This document shows positions 1 through 6,182 of a stretch of 18,017 nucleotides of DNA, in pieces. The notes beneath the pieces were generated by a model. It searched no databases, had not been told where the DNA came from, and saw only the letters and a list, made by a program, of their open reading frames with translations. Position 1 is the stretch's first letter, and each line of letters starts with the position of its first letter. Source of the DNA: Pseudomonadota bacterium (GTDB lineage Bacteria > Pseudomonadota > Alphaproteobacteria > Rhizobiales > Xanthobacteraceae); assembly GCA_023434095.1 (NCBI GenBank), contig JAEYTJ010000203.1:1-18017 (forward strand), written 5' to 3'. The position numbers and the translations under genes are program-made.

Positions 1-2
1 AG

Positions 3-803
3 TCAGTGCGTGTCGATGGCCAGCACCCGGCGCAGGCCGAAGGCGCGGTCGGCGACGAACATGATGAGCGTGGTGGCGATGATCAGCATCGCCGAGATCG
101 CCGACACGGTCGGGTCGGCATATTCGCGGATGTAATTGTACATGGCGACCGGCAGCGTCTGGGTCCGGCTGCCCGTCACATAGAGCGAGGCGGTGAACTC
201 GGTGAGCGACAGCACCGCCGCGATCAGCCAGCCGCCCGCCATGCCCGGCAGCACCAGCGGCAGCTCGATCCGGGCCAGCACGTGGAAGGGCGAGGCGCCG
301 AGATTGGCGGCGGCGCGGGCGAGGTCGGGGTCGATGGTGGCGAGGCTGACATAGACCGCGCGGGTGACGAATGGCATCACCAGCACCATGTGCGCCAGCA
401 CGATCATCACATAGCCCTGCTGCAGCCCGAACGCCCCGCCGAGCAGCAGGAAGCCGAAGCCCAGCGTGAAATGCGGGATGATCAGCGGCGACCACAGCAC
501 CGCCTCCAGCACGCCGCGCCCGCGGAAGCGGTAGCGGTGGATCAGCCAGGCGAAGGTCGAGCCCACCACCAGCGCCAGCGTCGAGGCGAGTGAGGTGACG
601 ATCAGCCCGTTCTTGAAGGCGCGCTGGAAGTCGGGATAGGTCAGTGCCTTCTCGTACCACTGGAACGACACGCCCTCGGGCGGGAAGGCGAGGATCTCGG
701 TCGGGTTCACCGAGGTCATCAGCACCACCAGCGTCGGCAGCGTCATATAGGTGAGGATGGCGACGACGAGGCTCCAAAAGCCGAACGAGCGCAGGCGTGT
801 CAC
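3..803 (-). CDS. ABC transporter permease, PotC-like (polyamine/small-molecule importer)
   Basis: Inner-membrane permease of a binding-protein-dependent importer of the spermidine/putrescine (PotC) type, 266 residues, a usual length. Hydrophobic segments recur along the protein, starting near residues 10-30. The EAA loop that docks the ATPase is seen as ARAAANLGASPFHVLARIELPL around residues 160-183. The start is GTG at 803, supported by a GGGAG Shine-Dalgarno-like run about 8 bases upstream; the next ATG would remove the first membrane segment. It lies 12 bases after the preceding permease gene, so the two are surely co-transcribed and should form the membrane heterodimer. The substrate cannot be read from the sequence: Pot-type systems carry polyamines, opines, amino-acid derivatives and other small cations or acids. 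Its stop codon lies at the left edge of the window, and the missing ATPase gene may follow there. Confidence 0.9.
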   Translation of the reverse strand: MTRLRSFGFWSLVVAILTYMTLPTLVVLMTSVNPTEILAFPPEGVSFQWYEKALTYPDFQRAFKNGLIVTSLASTLALVVGSTFAWLIHRYRFRGRGVLEAVLWSPLIIPHFTLGFGFLLLGGAFGLQQGYVMIVLAHMVLVMPFVTRAVYVSLATIDPDLARAAANLGASPFHVLARIELPLVLPGMAGGWLIAAVLSLTEFTASLYVTGSRTQTLPVAMYNYIREYADPTVSAISAMLIIATTLIMFVADRAFGLRRVLAIDTH

Positions 804-815
804 GGGCGTTCTCCC

Positions 816-1673
816 TCAGCGCACCGCCAGCCGCTTTTCCAGCCGGCCGGTCAGGGATTTCATGAGGACGAGGCTGCCGAGCGCAGCGATCAGCGCGATC
901 ACGCTCAGCGTCGCGGCGAAGGGCAGGTTCAGCACCGAGAAGCCCTGGAGATAGACGAGGTTGGAGATCATCAGCACCTTGCCGCCGCCGATCAGCTGCG
1001 GGGTGGAGAAGGCGCTCATCGTCCAGGCGAACACGACGACGATGCCCGACAGGATGCCCGGCAGGGTCAGCGGCAGGGTGATGCGCCAGAACACCGCGCC
1101 GGGGCTGGCGCCGAGATTGGCGGCGGCCTTCTCGCAGTCGCGGTCGACATGGCTGATGGCGGTGGCGAGCAGGATGATCATGACGGGCATCGAGAACTGC
1201 ACCAGCGCCACCACCACGCCGAGCCGCGTGTACATGATCTGCAGCGGCAGATCGATCAGCGAGAGCTTGCGCAGCACGGAGTTGATGAAGCCGTCCGAGC
1301 CCAGCATCAGCATCCAGGAGAAGGTGCGCACGATCTCGCCGGTGAACAGCGGGGTGATGGAGAGCGAGACCAGCAGCGAGCGCACCCAGTCGCGCTTTGC
1401 CCGCACCAGCGCATAGGCGACGGGGTAGCTCAGCAGCAGCGAGAAGATCGCGGTGAGCAGGCTGATGTAGAAGGTGTCGAGCAGAACCCACCAATAGATC
1501 GGCCGGTTGATGCGGGTGAAGTTTTCCAGCGTCAGCCCGCCGACATTCAGCGAGCCGGGCACGAATTCCCGCACGCTGTATTGCAGCACCTCGAACAGAG
1601 CCGCCGCCAGGATCACCGCCGTCAGCACGGCGGGGGCGAGGAAGGTGAGAAAGAAGGGGCGGCGCTGGATCAT
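816..1673 (-). CDS. ABC transporter permease, PotB-like
   Basis: First permease of the Pot-type importer, 285 residues. It has an N-terminal membrane segment (about residues 8-30), a periplasmic stretch with GGLTLENFTRI (typical of PotB-like proteins), then several membrane segments. The EAA loop reads EKAAANLGASPGAVFWRITLPL near residues 183-205. The ATG at 1673 has no strong ribosome-binding site. The gene follows the binding-protein gene on the same strand, but the two are separated by about 490 bp of repeat-rich DNA, an unusual interruption inside an importer operon. Transcription may run through the repeats or restart inside them; no clear promoter is visible there. Family assignment is firm, the substrate is unknown. 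Confidence 0.9.
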   Translation of the reverse strand: MIQRRPFFLTFLAPAVLTAVILAAALFEVLQYSVREFVPGSLNVGGLTLENFTRINRPIYWWVLLDTFYISLLTAIFSLLLSYPVAYALVRAKRDWVRSLLVSLSITPLFTGEIVRTFSWMLMLGSDGFINSVLRKLSLIDLPLQIMYTRLGVVVALVQFSMPVMIILLATAISHVDRDCEKAAANLGASPGAVFWRITLPLTLPGILSGIVVVFAWTMSAFSTPQLIGGGKVLMISNLVYLQGFSVLNLPFAATLSVIALIAALGSLVLMKSLTGRLEKRLAVR

Positions 1674-1710
1674 GGGGCTCGAACGATCGGAGGCAAGGGC
1701 GGGGTTATCG

Positions 1711-1759
1711 TGCGTGCGTCGAGACGCGGGGCGGGCCCCTACTCCTCAGCATGACGAGG
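1711..1759. repeat. Dispersed palindromic repeat, copy A (family also at 9316-9445)
   Basis: This 49-base segment matches 9316-9364 at 43 of 49 positions. The left block contains TCGAGACGCGGGGC and the right block CTCCTCAGCATGACGAGG; most mismatches are in the middle. It sits 38 bases upstream of the PotB-like permease gene, in non-coding DNA. Short intergenic repeats of this kind are common in Hyphomicrobiales; mobility or function is not known from the sequence. Confidence 0.8.
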
Positions 1760-1812
1760 GAGCGGGGGCAGTGGCAACGACGAAGGCGCCTCAGCCCTCG
1801 CCCACCCATTCG

Positions 1813-1849
1813 CGTCATCCCGGACGGCCGCAGGCCGATCCCGGGATCG
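1813..1849. repeat. Short palindromic repeat, ATCCCGG/CCGGGAT type
   Basis: A 7-bp stem (ATCCCGG at 1817-1823 with CCGGGAT at 1841-1847) encloses a small GGCC-GCA-GGCC hairpin at 1826-1836. The outline (CGTCATCCCGGACG, then GATCCCGGGATCG) resembles widespread intergenic palindromes of alphaproteobacteria and is related in sequence to the larger element at 2014-2106. It belongs to the 490-bp gene-free stretch 1674-2163, which otherwise shows no gene. Confidence 0.7.
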
Positions 1850-1955
1850 TTTGAAACGAGTGTCGTCTGCGACGGCCGTAATGCCCCGGCTTGGCCCGGT
1901 CATGACGGTGTTCAGCGTGTGCCCGGCGCAGGCGGGCTTTGAGGGACGCCGCCCG

Positions 1956-1996
1956 ATCCGCCGATGCCGCCTTGCCCCGGAGCCGCTTCGGCGGAT
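1956..1996. repeat. Palindromic repeat with 9-bp perfect stem
   Basis: ATCCGCCGA at 1956-1964 is the exact reverse complement of TCGGCGGAT at 1988-1996; the loop is 23 bases. It lies between two other palindromes in the same gene-free region. No open frame here has protein-like composition; the long open frames across it are consequences of high GC. Confidence 0.6.
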
Positions 1997-2013
1997 GCCG
2001 AAGAGTTTCTCCT

Positions 2014-2106
2014 GGGTCCCGGATCGGCGCTGCGCGGTGCACAGCTTGTCCGGGAAACCGTGTCCCGGACCAGCGGCGGCGAAGCCGCCGTGCCGATCCG
2101 GGATCC
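2014..2106. repeat. Cloverleaf-like compound palindrome
   Basis: An outer stem pairs 2014-2028 (ending CCCGGATCGGC) with 2092-2106 (starting GCCGATCCGGG), 14 of 15 positions. Inside are two perfect hairpins: GTCCGGGA 2048-2055 with TCCCGGAC 2063-2070, and CGGCGGC 2074-2080 with GCCGCCG 2084-2090 around a GAA loop. The element lies 57 bases downstream of the binding-protein stop codon, so in the mRNA it would form a strong structure just after that gene. Such structures often stabilise upstream mRNA or dampen downstream expression; here that is inference. Confidence 0.75.
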
Positions 2107-2163
2107 AGCGCAAGACTCGTCGGCACAGTCTCCTTTGCTGCGGCCGGGAAGCCGCGCCGTCGA

Positions 2164-3195
2164 TCAGTGCATCATGTTCTCGGTGAACCACGCCTTCCAC
2201 TGCGGCAGCAGGGTGGCATAGGTCTTGTCTTCGAGAACGATGGTGCCCTTCTCGATCGCCTCCTGGCTGGTGAAGATACCCGGCAGCTTGGCGACTTCCG
2301 GATCGAGCTTCGCCTCGGCGGTCATCGGCGAGCATTTGTGGAAGTTGCACAGCTGCGCCAGCATGGCCGGCTCCAGCGCGATGTTGAGGAACTGCAGCGC
2401 CAGTTCCTTCTTCTTCGAGCCGGCATTGATGCCCCACACGTCGGTGCCGGCCACGGCGCCTTCCTTCGGCACGTCGATCTCGACCGGCATGCCGAGCTTT
2501 TCGAGATGGTAGCCGTTGATGTTCAGCAGCACCTGCACCGGGGTCTCGCCGGTGCGCATCAGGTTCTGGCTGGTGGCGTCCGACTGGTAGAAGGCCTTTA
2601 TGTTCTTCTTCAGTTCGAGAAGCTTGGGCTTCACCTGGTCCCACTCTTCCGGCTTCACGCCCGCGAGCCGGGTGGCGGCGATGATGATGTGGCTGGGGTC
2701 GAAGTCGGGCAGGCCCAGCTTGCCGACCATCTCCGGGCCCCACAGGTCTTCCCAGCTGGTGATCTTGAAGCCCTTCGGCATCAAATCGGTGCGGAAGGCG
2801 GGGGTGTAGACATAGACATAGTCCGCCACCGTGTAGTCCGAGCGCTTGGCCATCGGGTACAGCTTGGCGGCGTTGGGCAGCTTGTCCCAGTCGAGCTTTT
2901 CCATCAGCCCATCGGAATAATAGAGATAACCGACATGGGCGGTGGTGTTGATGAGGTCGGATTCGGGGTTGTCGCGGGCGACCTTCGCCTTGGCCAGCCG
3001 GTCCAGCGTGCCGCCGGTGATGTACTCGACCTCGACGCCGGTCCGCTTGGTGAATTCCTTGCCGACGATTTCGACGCCGGCCTTCCAGTTGCCGCCCCAG
3101 GTGCTGACGACCAGCTTTTCCTGGGCCGATGCGGGGAGGGCGGTGCCGGCGGCCATGACGGCCAGGGCACCCAGTGCAATGCACAGCTTCTTCAT
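2164..3195 (-). CDS. Periplasmic substrate-binding protein of Pot-type ABC importer
   Basis: Extracellular solute-binding protein of the PotD/PotF-like family, 343 residues, a normal length. A Sec signal peptide is clear: MKK, a hydrophobic core, and a probable cleavage after PASA (about residue 24). The mature protein begins with EKLVVSTWGGNWKAG, the usual first strand of this family, and contains TSWEDLWGPEMVGKLG, another family landmark. The ATG at 3195 follows AGAGGTGG by a few bases, a good ribosome-binding site, and is preferred to the much longer open frame that runs on upstream without a signal sequence. It captures the substrate in the periplasm and delivers it to the permeases encoded at 816-1673 and 3-803. 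The gene lies 125 bases behind the ghrA-like gene. No ligand can be assigned; polyamine-like compounds are only a family-level guess. Confidence 0.92.
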   Translation of the reverse strand: MKKLCIALGALAVMAAGTALPASAQEKLVVSTWGGNWKAGVEIVGKEFTKRTGVEVEYITGGTLDRLAKAKVARDNPESDLINTTAHVGYLYYSDGLMEKLDWDKLPNAAKLYPMAKRSDYTVADYVYVYTPAFRTDLMPKGFKITSWEDLWGPEMVGKLGLPDFDPSHIIIAATRLAGVKPEEWDQVKPKLLELKKNIKAFYQSDATSQNLMRTGETPVQVLLNINGYHLEKLGMPVEIDVPKEGAVAGTDVWGINAGSKKKELALQFLNIALEPAMLAQLCNFHKCSPMTAEAKLDPEVAKLPGIFTSQEAIEKGTIVLEDKTYATLLPQWKAWFTENMMH

Positions 3196-3282
3196 GTTCC
3201 ACCTCTGTGATTGGGGCGGCGGGCCGCCCGGATTTTCTGGCCGCGCGCCTTCAGGCGGGCACGCTTTGCGCAGTCTCTGGTC

Positions 3283-3304
3283 GCGCGCGGGGGGCGCCGC
3301 GCGC
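3283..3304. other. GC-rich hairpin between the ghrA-like gene and the binding-protein gene
   Basis: GCGCGCGG at 3283-3290 pairs perfectly with CCGCGCGC at 3297-3304 around a six-base loop. It lies in the 125-bp gap between two genes of one operon. There is no U-run after it in the transcribed direction, so it is not a convincing terminator. It could act as a partial stop or an RNA-processing boundary that sets the high level typical of binding proteins; that role is inference. Confidence 0.4.
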
Positions 3305-3320
3305 AAAGGCTGTCGGCGGC

Positions 3321-4256
3321 TCAGTAGCCGCGGCCGGGGTCGACCTCGTGCAGCGGCGGCAGGCCCTGGCGCACGCGACGTATGCTCTCGGCGACATCGC
3401 GCGCCGCCAGCGCCGGCACGGTGATGCTGGCGAGGTGCGGGGTGATCAGGACATTGTCGAGGTCCCACAAGGGATGGCCCTGCGGCAGCGGCTCGGTCTC
3501 GAACACGTCGAGCGTGGCTTCGCCCACCTGTCCCGAGCGCAGCGCCTCGATCAGCGCGGCCTCGTCCACCACCGCGCCGCGCGAGGCGTTGACGAATTTG
3601 ACGCCTTTCGGCATCCGCGCGAACTCGGCGGCGCCGAGGAGGCCGCGCGAGTCCGGGGTGAGCGGCAGCAGGCTGACGATGATCTCGTTCTCGGCGAGCA
3701 CGCGCTCCAGCCCGTTGCGGCCGGTGTGGGAGGCGACGCCGGGAATGTCCTTGGCCGAGCGTGACCAGCCGCTCACCGTGAAGCCCATCTGCGCCAGCAT
3801 GCGCGCCGCCGGCCCGCCGAGCTCCCCGAGGCCGAGCACCGCCACCTTGATCTCGGAGAGGGCGCGCGGATGCACATACTCCCATTCGCCGCGCTTCTTG
3901 GCGCGCTCGAAGACGGGGATGTCGCGGGCGTAGCGGGTGACGGCGAAGACGACATAGCTCGTCATCATCGCCACCATGCCGGGGTCGGACAGGCGGGAGA
4001 ACTTCACAGGCACCAGATCGTCGCGCCGTACCAGCGCATCGACCCCGGCGCCGAGATTGGTCACCAGTTGGAGGTTGGGAAAGCGCGCGAAGAAGTTCTT
4101 CGGCGGCAGCCAGGCGAGGGCATAGCGAATCTCCGCCGCGTCCCCGACATCGGGGTCGACGCGGAAGTCGAGGTCCGGCAGTTCGGCGGCCAGTGCCGCG
4201 CGCCAGGCGTCGGCATCGTCCACCGGGCTGTAGAAGACCAGTGCGTCCCGGCTCAT
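3321..4256 (-). CDS. D-2-hydroxyacid dehydrogenase, GhrA-type glyoxylate/hydroxypyruvate reductase
   Basis: Cytosolic NAD(P)H-dependent reductase of 2-oxo acids, 311 residues, matching the GhrA family length. The Rossmann motif GLGELG is at about residues 142-147. Catalytic residues of the family are seen in order: Arg in NASRGAVVDE (about 227-236), Glu in FETEPLPQGHPLW (about 257-269), and His in ITPHLASIT (about 277-285). The protein begins with MSRDALVFYSP, as GhrA-like proteins do. It is the first gene of the importer operon and lies downstream of the dyad at 4361-4381. This suggests that catabolism of the imported compound yields a 2-oxo or 2-hydroxy acid such as glyoxylate or hydroxypyruvate. 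The ATG at 4256 has only a weak ribosome-binding site. The family is certain, the physiological substrate is not. Confidence 0.9.
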   Translation of the reverse strand: MSRDALVFYSPVDDADAWRAALAAELPDLDFRVDPDVGDAAEIRYALAWLPPKNFFARFPNLQLVTNLGAGVDALVRRDDLVPVKFSRLSDPGMVAMMTSYVVFAVTRYARDIPVFERAKKRGEWEYVHPRALSEIKVAVLGLGELGGPAARMLAQMGFTVSGWSRSAKDIPGVASHTGRNGLERVLAENEIIVSLLPLTPDSRGLLGAAEFARMPKGVKFVNASRGAVVDEAALIEALRSGQVGEATLDVFETEPLPQGHPLWDLDNVLITPHLASITVPALAARDVAESIRRVRQGLPPLHEVDPGRGY

Positions 4257-4360
4257 GAACGTGCCTGACGCAACGTCGCGACGCCAAGGCCACGCGCGGC
4301 CGGCCCATGCCGCCGGGCATGTTCCCGCTTCATCGATCCCATCTCCGAAGGTTTGTTATT

Positions 4361-4381
4361 TTTTCCTGTCAGGAAATGTTG
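4361..4381 (-). promoter_or_regulatory. Putative operator upstream of the ghrA-like/importer operon
   Basis: The core TTTCCTGTCAGGAAA (4362-4376) is a perfect 7-bp inverted repeat around one base. Read on the minus strand, the 21 bases match 6152-6172 at 19 positions, with core TTTCCTGACAGGAAA against TTTCCTCACAGGAAA. It has the T-N11-A form of LysR-type sites and lies about 105 bases upstream of the ghrA-like start, in AT-rich DNA. The LysR gene at 5149-6093 is the only regulator in the window, hence the likely binder. Confidence 0.65.
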
Positions 4382-4437
4382 CGCTGCGAAGCTTGGATCG
4401 AAAAATACTTTTACCCTTTACATAACATAGGTGGATC

Positions 4438-5040
4438 TTATGCAGCATGGCTCCGCGCCCCGGTCGGGGTGAGGAAGGCGACCACGGCCTCGCCGGAGGG
4501 TTCGCAACTGACGCGCAGCGTCTGCGCGTCGCCGGCCAGCATCGTTTCGCCCGGTCGCACCAGCACCGAGCCGGCAGCATTGCCGACCTGCCAGGTGCCG
4601 GTCACCGCGTGGAGCATCACCAGCCCGCCCTCGGGAGCGGCGAGCAGCGGGCCGTTGCCGCCGGTGGCCGGCATCACCTGCGCATGCCAGCGGCCGCGCC
4701 GCGTCATCACGTTGATCACCTCGGCCGGGCCTTCGGGCAGGAGCGAGCGCGGCTGCAGCACGCTGTCGAAATAGAGCGGCTCCAGCCGGTTCAGCGCCCG
4801 CGTCTCCTGCGCGAAGGCGAGGGACAGCGCGTTGGCGCTGAGCCGGGTGATGTGGCGATCGATGCCGGGGAAGGAGGAGAAAGGCCCTTCCTCGACGATG
4901 GGCGCGAGGCTGATGCGCACGTCGAAATCGTCGTGCGAGGCGCCGTCGGGCAGCAGCAGCACGTCCTGGGTGATGCCCCCGCCATTCTTCCACGGCACGC
5001 GACGGTAGTCCGACGGCCCGATCACCCGCAATGCGCTCAT
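4438..5040 (-). CDS. HutD/Ves family protein
   Basis: Cupin-like protein of the HutD/Ves (DUF886) family, 200 residues, the usual size. Family signatures are visible: a start like RVIGPSDYRRVPWKNGGGITQDVLLLPDG (WKNGGG around residue 17), then RISLAPIVEEGPFSSFPGIDRHITRLSANAL around residues 43-73. HutD is often encoded with histidine utilisation genes, where a regulatory or metabolite-sensing role has been proposed, and the E. coli homologue Ves is linked to cold response; biochemical function is unsettled. No hut enzyme gene is in this window, so here it more likely serves the neighbouring catabolic genes. It lies downstream of the lysR gene on the same strand with a 108-bp gap, and a GAGGG ribosome-binding site precedes the ATG. 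Confidence 0.85.
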   Translation of the reverse strand: MSALRVIGPSDYRRVPWKNGGGITQDVLLLPDGASHDDFDVRISLAPIVEEGPFSSFPGIDRHITRLSANALSLAFAQETRALNRLEPLYFDSVLQPRSLLPEGPAEVINVMTRRGRWHAQVMPATGGNGPLLAAPEGGLVMLHAVTGTWQVGNAAGSVLVRPGETMLAGDAQTLRVSCEPSGEAVVAFLTPTGARSHAA

Positions 5041-5148
5041 TGCCCTCGCCCCTCGATTCCTCGCCTAAAGCTCTAGAGAGCCGCCCGCCCCGGAGGCAAT
5101 CGGCGCGGGAAACAGATTGCCGATGCAATGGATAGGGCCGCGCTATGA

Positions 5149-6093
5149 CTAGCGCACCGTCGCCCGCGGCGAGAGGGTGCCCGGCGCGAAGGTGCCCCCG
5201 GGCGCGAAGGAGCTCTTGAGATGGCGGGCGAACACTTCCACCGCCGGGCGCGGCGTCTGGCGGCGCAGGCGCAGGCTCACCAGCCGCACGGGGGGCAGCG
5301 TGTCGGTCAGCGGCACCGAGGCGACCCGCCCGCCATCATGGGTGATCTGCGTGCGCGGCAGCACGTTCTGGATCGTGTAGCCGCGCCCGTGGCCGACAAG
5401 GCCGCGCGTCAGCTCATAGGCGCGCGAGCGGAAGGCGATGTGCGGCTCCACCCCGACGGAGGCGAACAGCCCCATGAAATAATCGCGCGAATGCGGCAGG
5501 TCGAGCAGGATGAACGGCTCGTCGCGCAGGTCGGCGAGGCTGATGCGCTCGCGCTGCGCCAGCGCATGGTCCGGGTGCAGCACCGCATAGGGCGGCAGTT
5601 CCGCCAGCGGCTCGGCCGTCACCTCCTCCGGCCGGGCGAATTCGTAGGACAGCGCCATCTCGGTGCGGCCGGAGATCACCGCGTCGAGGATCTGCTGCTG
5701 GTCGCCCTCGTCGAGGCTCACCGTGATGCCGGGATGCGAGCCGGCGAAGGTCGAGAGCAGGCCCGGCATGAAATGGGTGGCGATGGTCCAGAAGCAGCCC
5801 ACCGCGATCTCGCCGCGCACCTCGTCCGCCATGGCGCGGGCATTCTGGCCGAAATCGCGGGCGTGGTTCAGCAGCAGCCGTGCCTCGTTGATGATGCGGG
5901 TGCCGGCGATGGTGGTCGTCACGCCTTTTGCATGGTGCCGCACGAACACCTGCACGCCGTACTCCGCCTCGAACTGGGCGATCGCCGCCGAGATCGAGGG
6001 CTGCGAGACGTTCAGATGCCGCGCCGCCTCGGTGAGATTGCCGAAATCGGCGGTGGCGACGACGTAGCGCAGCGCACGCAGGGAGATGTTCAT
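5149..6093 (-). CDS. LysR-type transcriptional regulator
   Basis: DNA-binding regulator of 314 residues. The N-terminal winged helix-turn-helix covers about residues 1-60 (RALRYVVATADFGNLTEAARHLNVSQPSISAAIAQFE), followed by a linker helix and a periplasmic-binding-protein-like effector domain (about 90-295, starting GEIAVGCFWTIATHFMPGLL). It is divergent from the monooxygenase operon with 89 bp between the start codons, the classical LysR arrangement, and therefore probably controls that operon in response to its substrate or an intermediate. The dyad at 6152-6172 lies in the shared region and recurs upstream of the importer operon. No strong ribosome-binding site precedes the ATG. The effector is unknown. 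Confidence 0.93.
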   Translation of the reverse strand: MNISLRALRYVVATADFGNLTEAARHLNVSQPSISAAIAQFEAEYGVQVFVRHHAKGVTTTIAGTRIINEARLLLNHARDFGQNARAMADEVRGEIAVGCFWTIATHFMPGLLSTFAGSHPGITVSLDEGDQQQILDAVISGRTEMALSYEFARPEEVTAEPLAELPPYAVLHPDHALAQRERISLADLRDEPFILLDLPHSRDYFMGLFASVGVEPHIAFRSRAYELTRGLVGHGRGYTIQNVLPRTQITHDGGRVASVPLTDTLPPVRLVSLRLRRQTPRPAVEVFARHLKSSFAPGGTFAPGTLSPRATVR

Positions 6094-6128
6094 CAGCTTT
6101 TTCTATGTCGAGCAATCAATCAAAATAT

Positions 6129-6157
6129 TTTACCGATCTATAGGCCCAACGCAATAT
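6129..6157 (+). promoter_or_regulatory. Candidate promoter of the monooxygenase operon
   Basis: TTTACC (6129-6134) and CAATAT (6152-6157) are separated by 17 bases and resemble weak sigma70 -35 and -10 boxes. Transcription would begin near 6164, giving a leader of roughly 20 bases that still holds the AAGGA ribosome-binding site at 6171-6175. The -10 candidate overlaps the dyad. A weak promoter would suit activator-dependent control, but the call rests on sequence likeness only. Confidence 0.3.
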
Positions 6158-6172
6158 TTCCTCACAGGAAAA
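6152..6172 (+). promoter_or_regulatory. Putative operator directly upstream of the monooxygenase operon
   Basis: TTTCCTCACAGGAAA (6157-6171) is a 6-3-6 inverted repeat of T-N11-A form, nearly identical to the site at 4361-4381, including flanking CAA-AT on the left and A on the right. It ends 10 bases before the start codon of the monooxygenase gene and 59 bases upstream of the lysR start codon. That position fits repression of the plus-strand operon or autoregulation of lysR better than classical activation from far upstream. Confidence 0.65.
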
Positions 6173-6182
6173 GGATGCTTCA

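Noticed and set aside
1674..2163. An insertion-sequence remnant as the reason for the long importer spacer
   Set aside because: No transposase fragment, target duplication or matching terminal inverted repeats can be seen; only short palindromes are present.
1739..3202. Long minus-strand open frame covering the repeats and the binding-protein gene in another frame
   Set aside because: It is rich in Arg, Gly, Ala and His with no domain, crosses palindromic repeats, and overlaps a clear binding-protein gene with its own signal peptide and ribosome-binding site. A high-GC artefact.
4306..4321. CATGCC-GCCG-GGCATG hairpin in the ghrA-like leader as an attenuator or riboswitch
   Set aside because: A lone 6-bp stem with no aptamer-like core, U-run or leader peptide is expected by chance in such GC-rich DNA.
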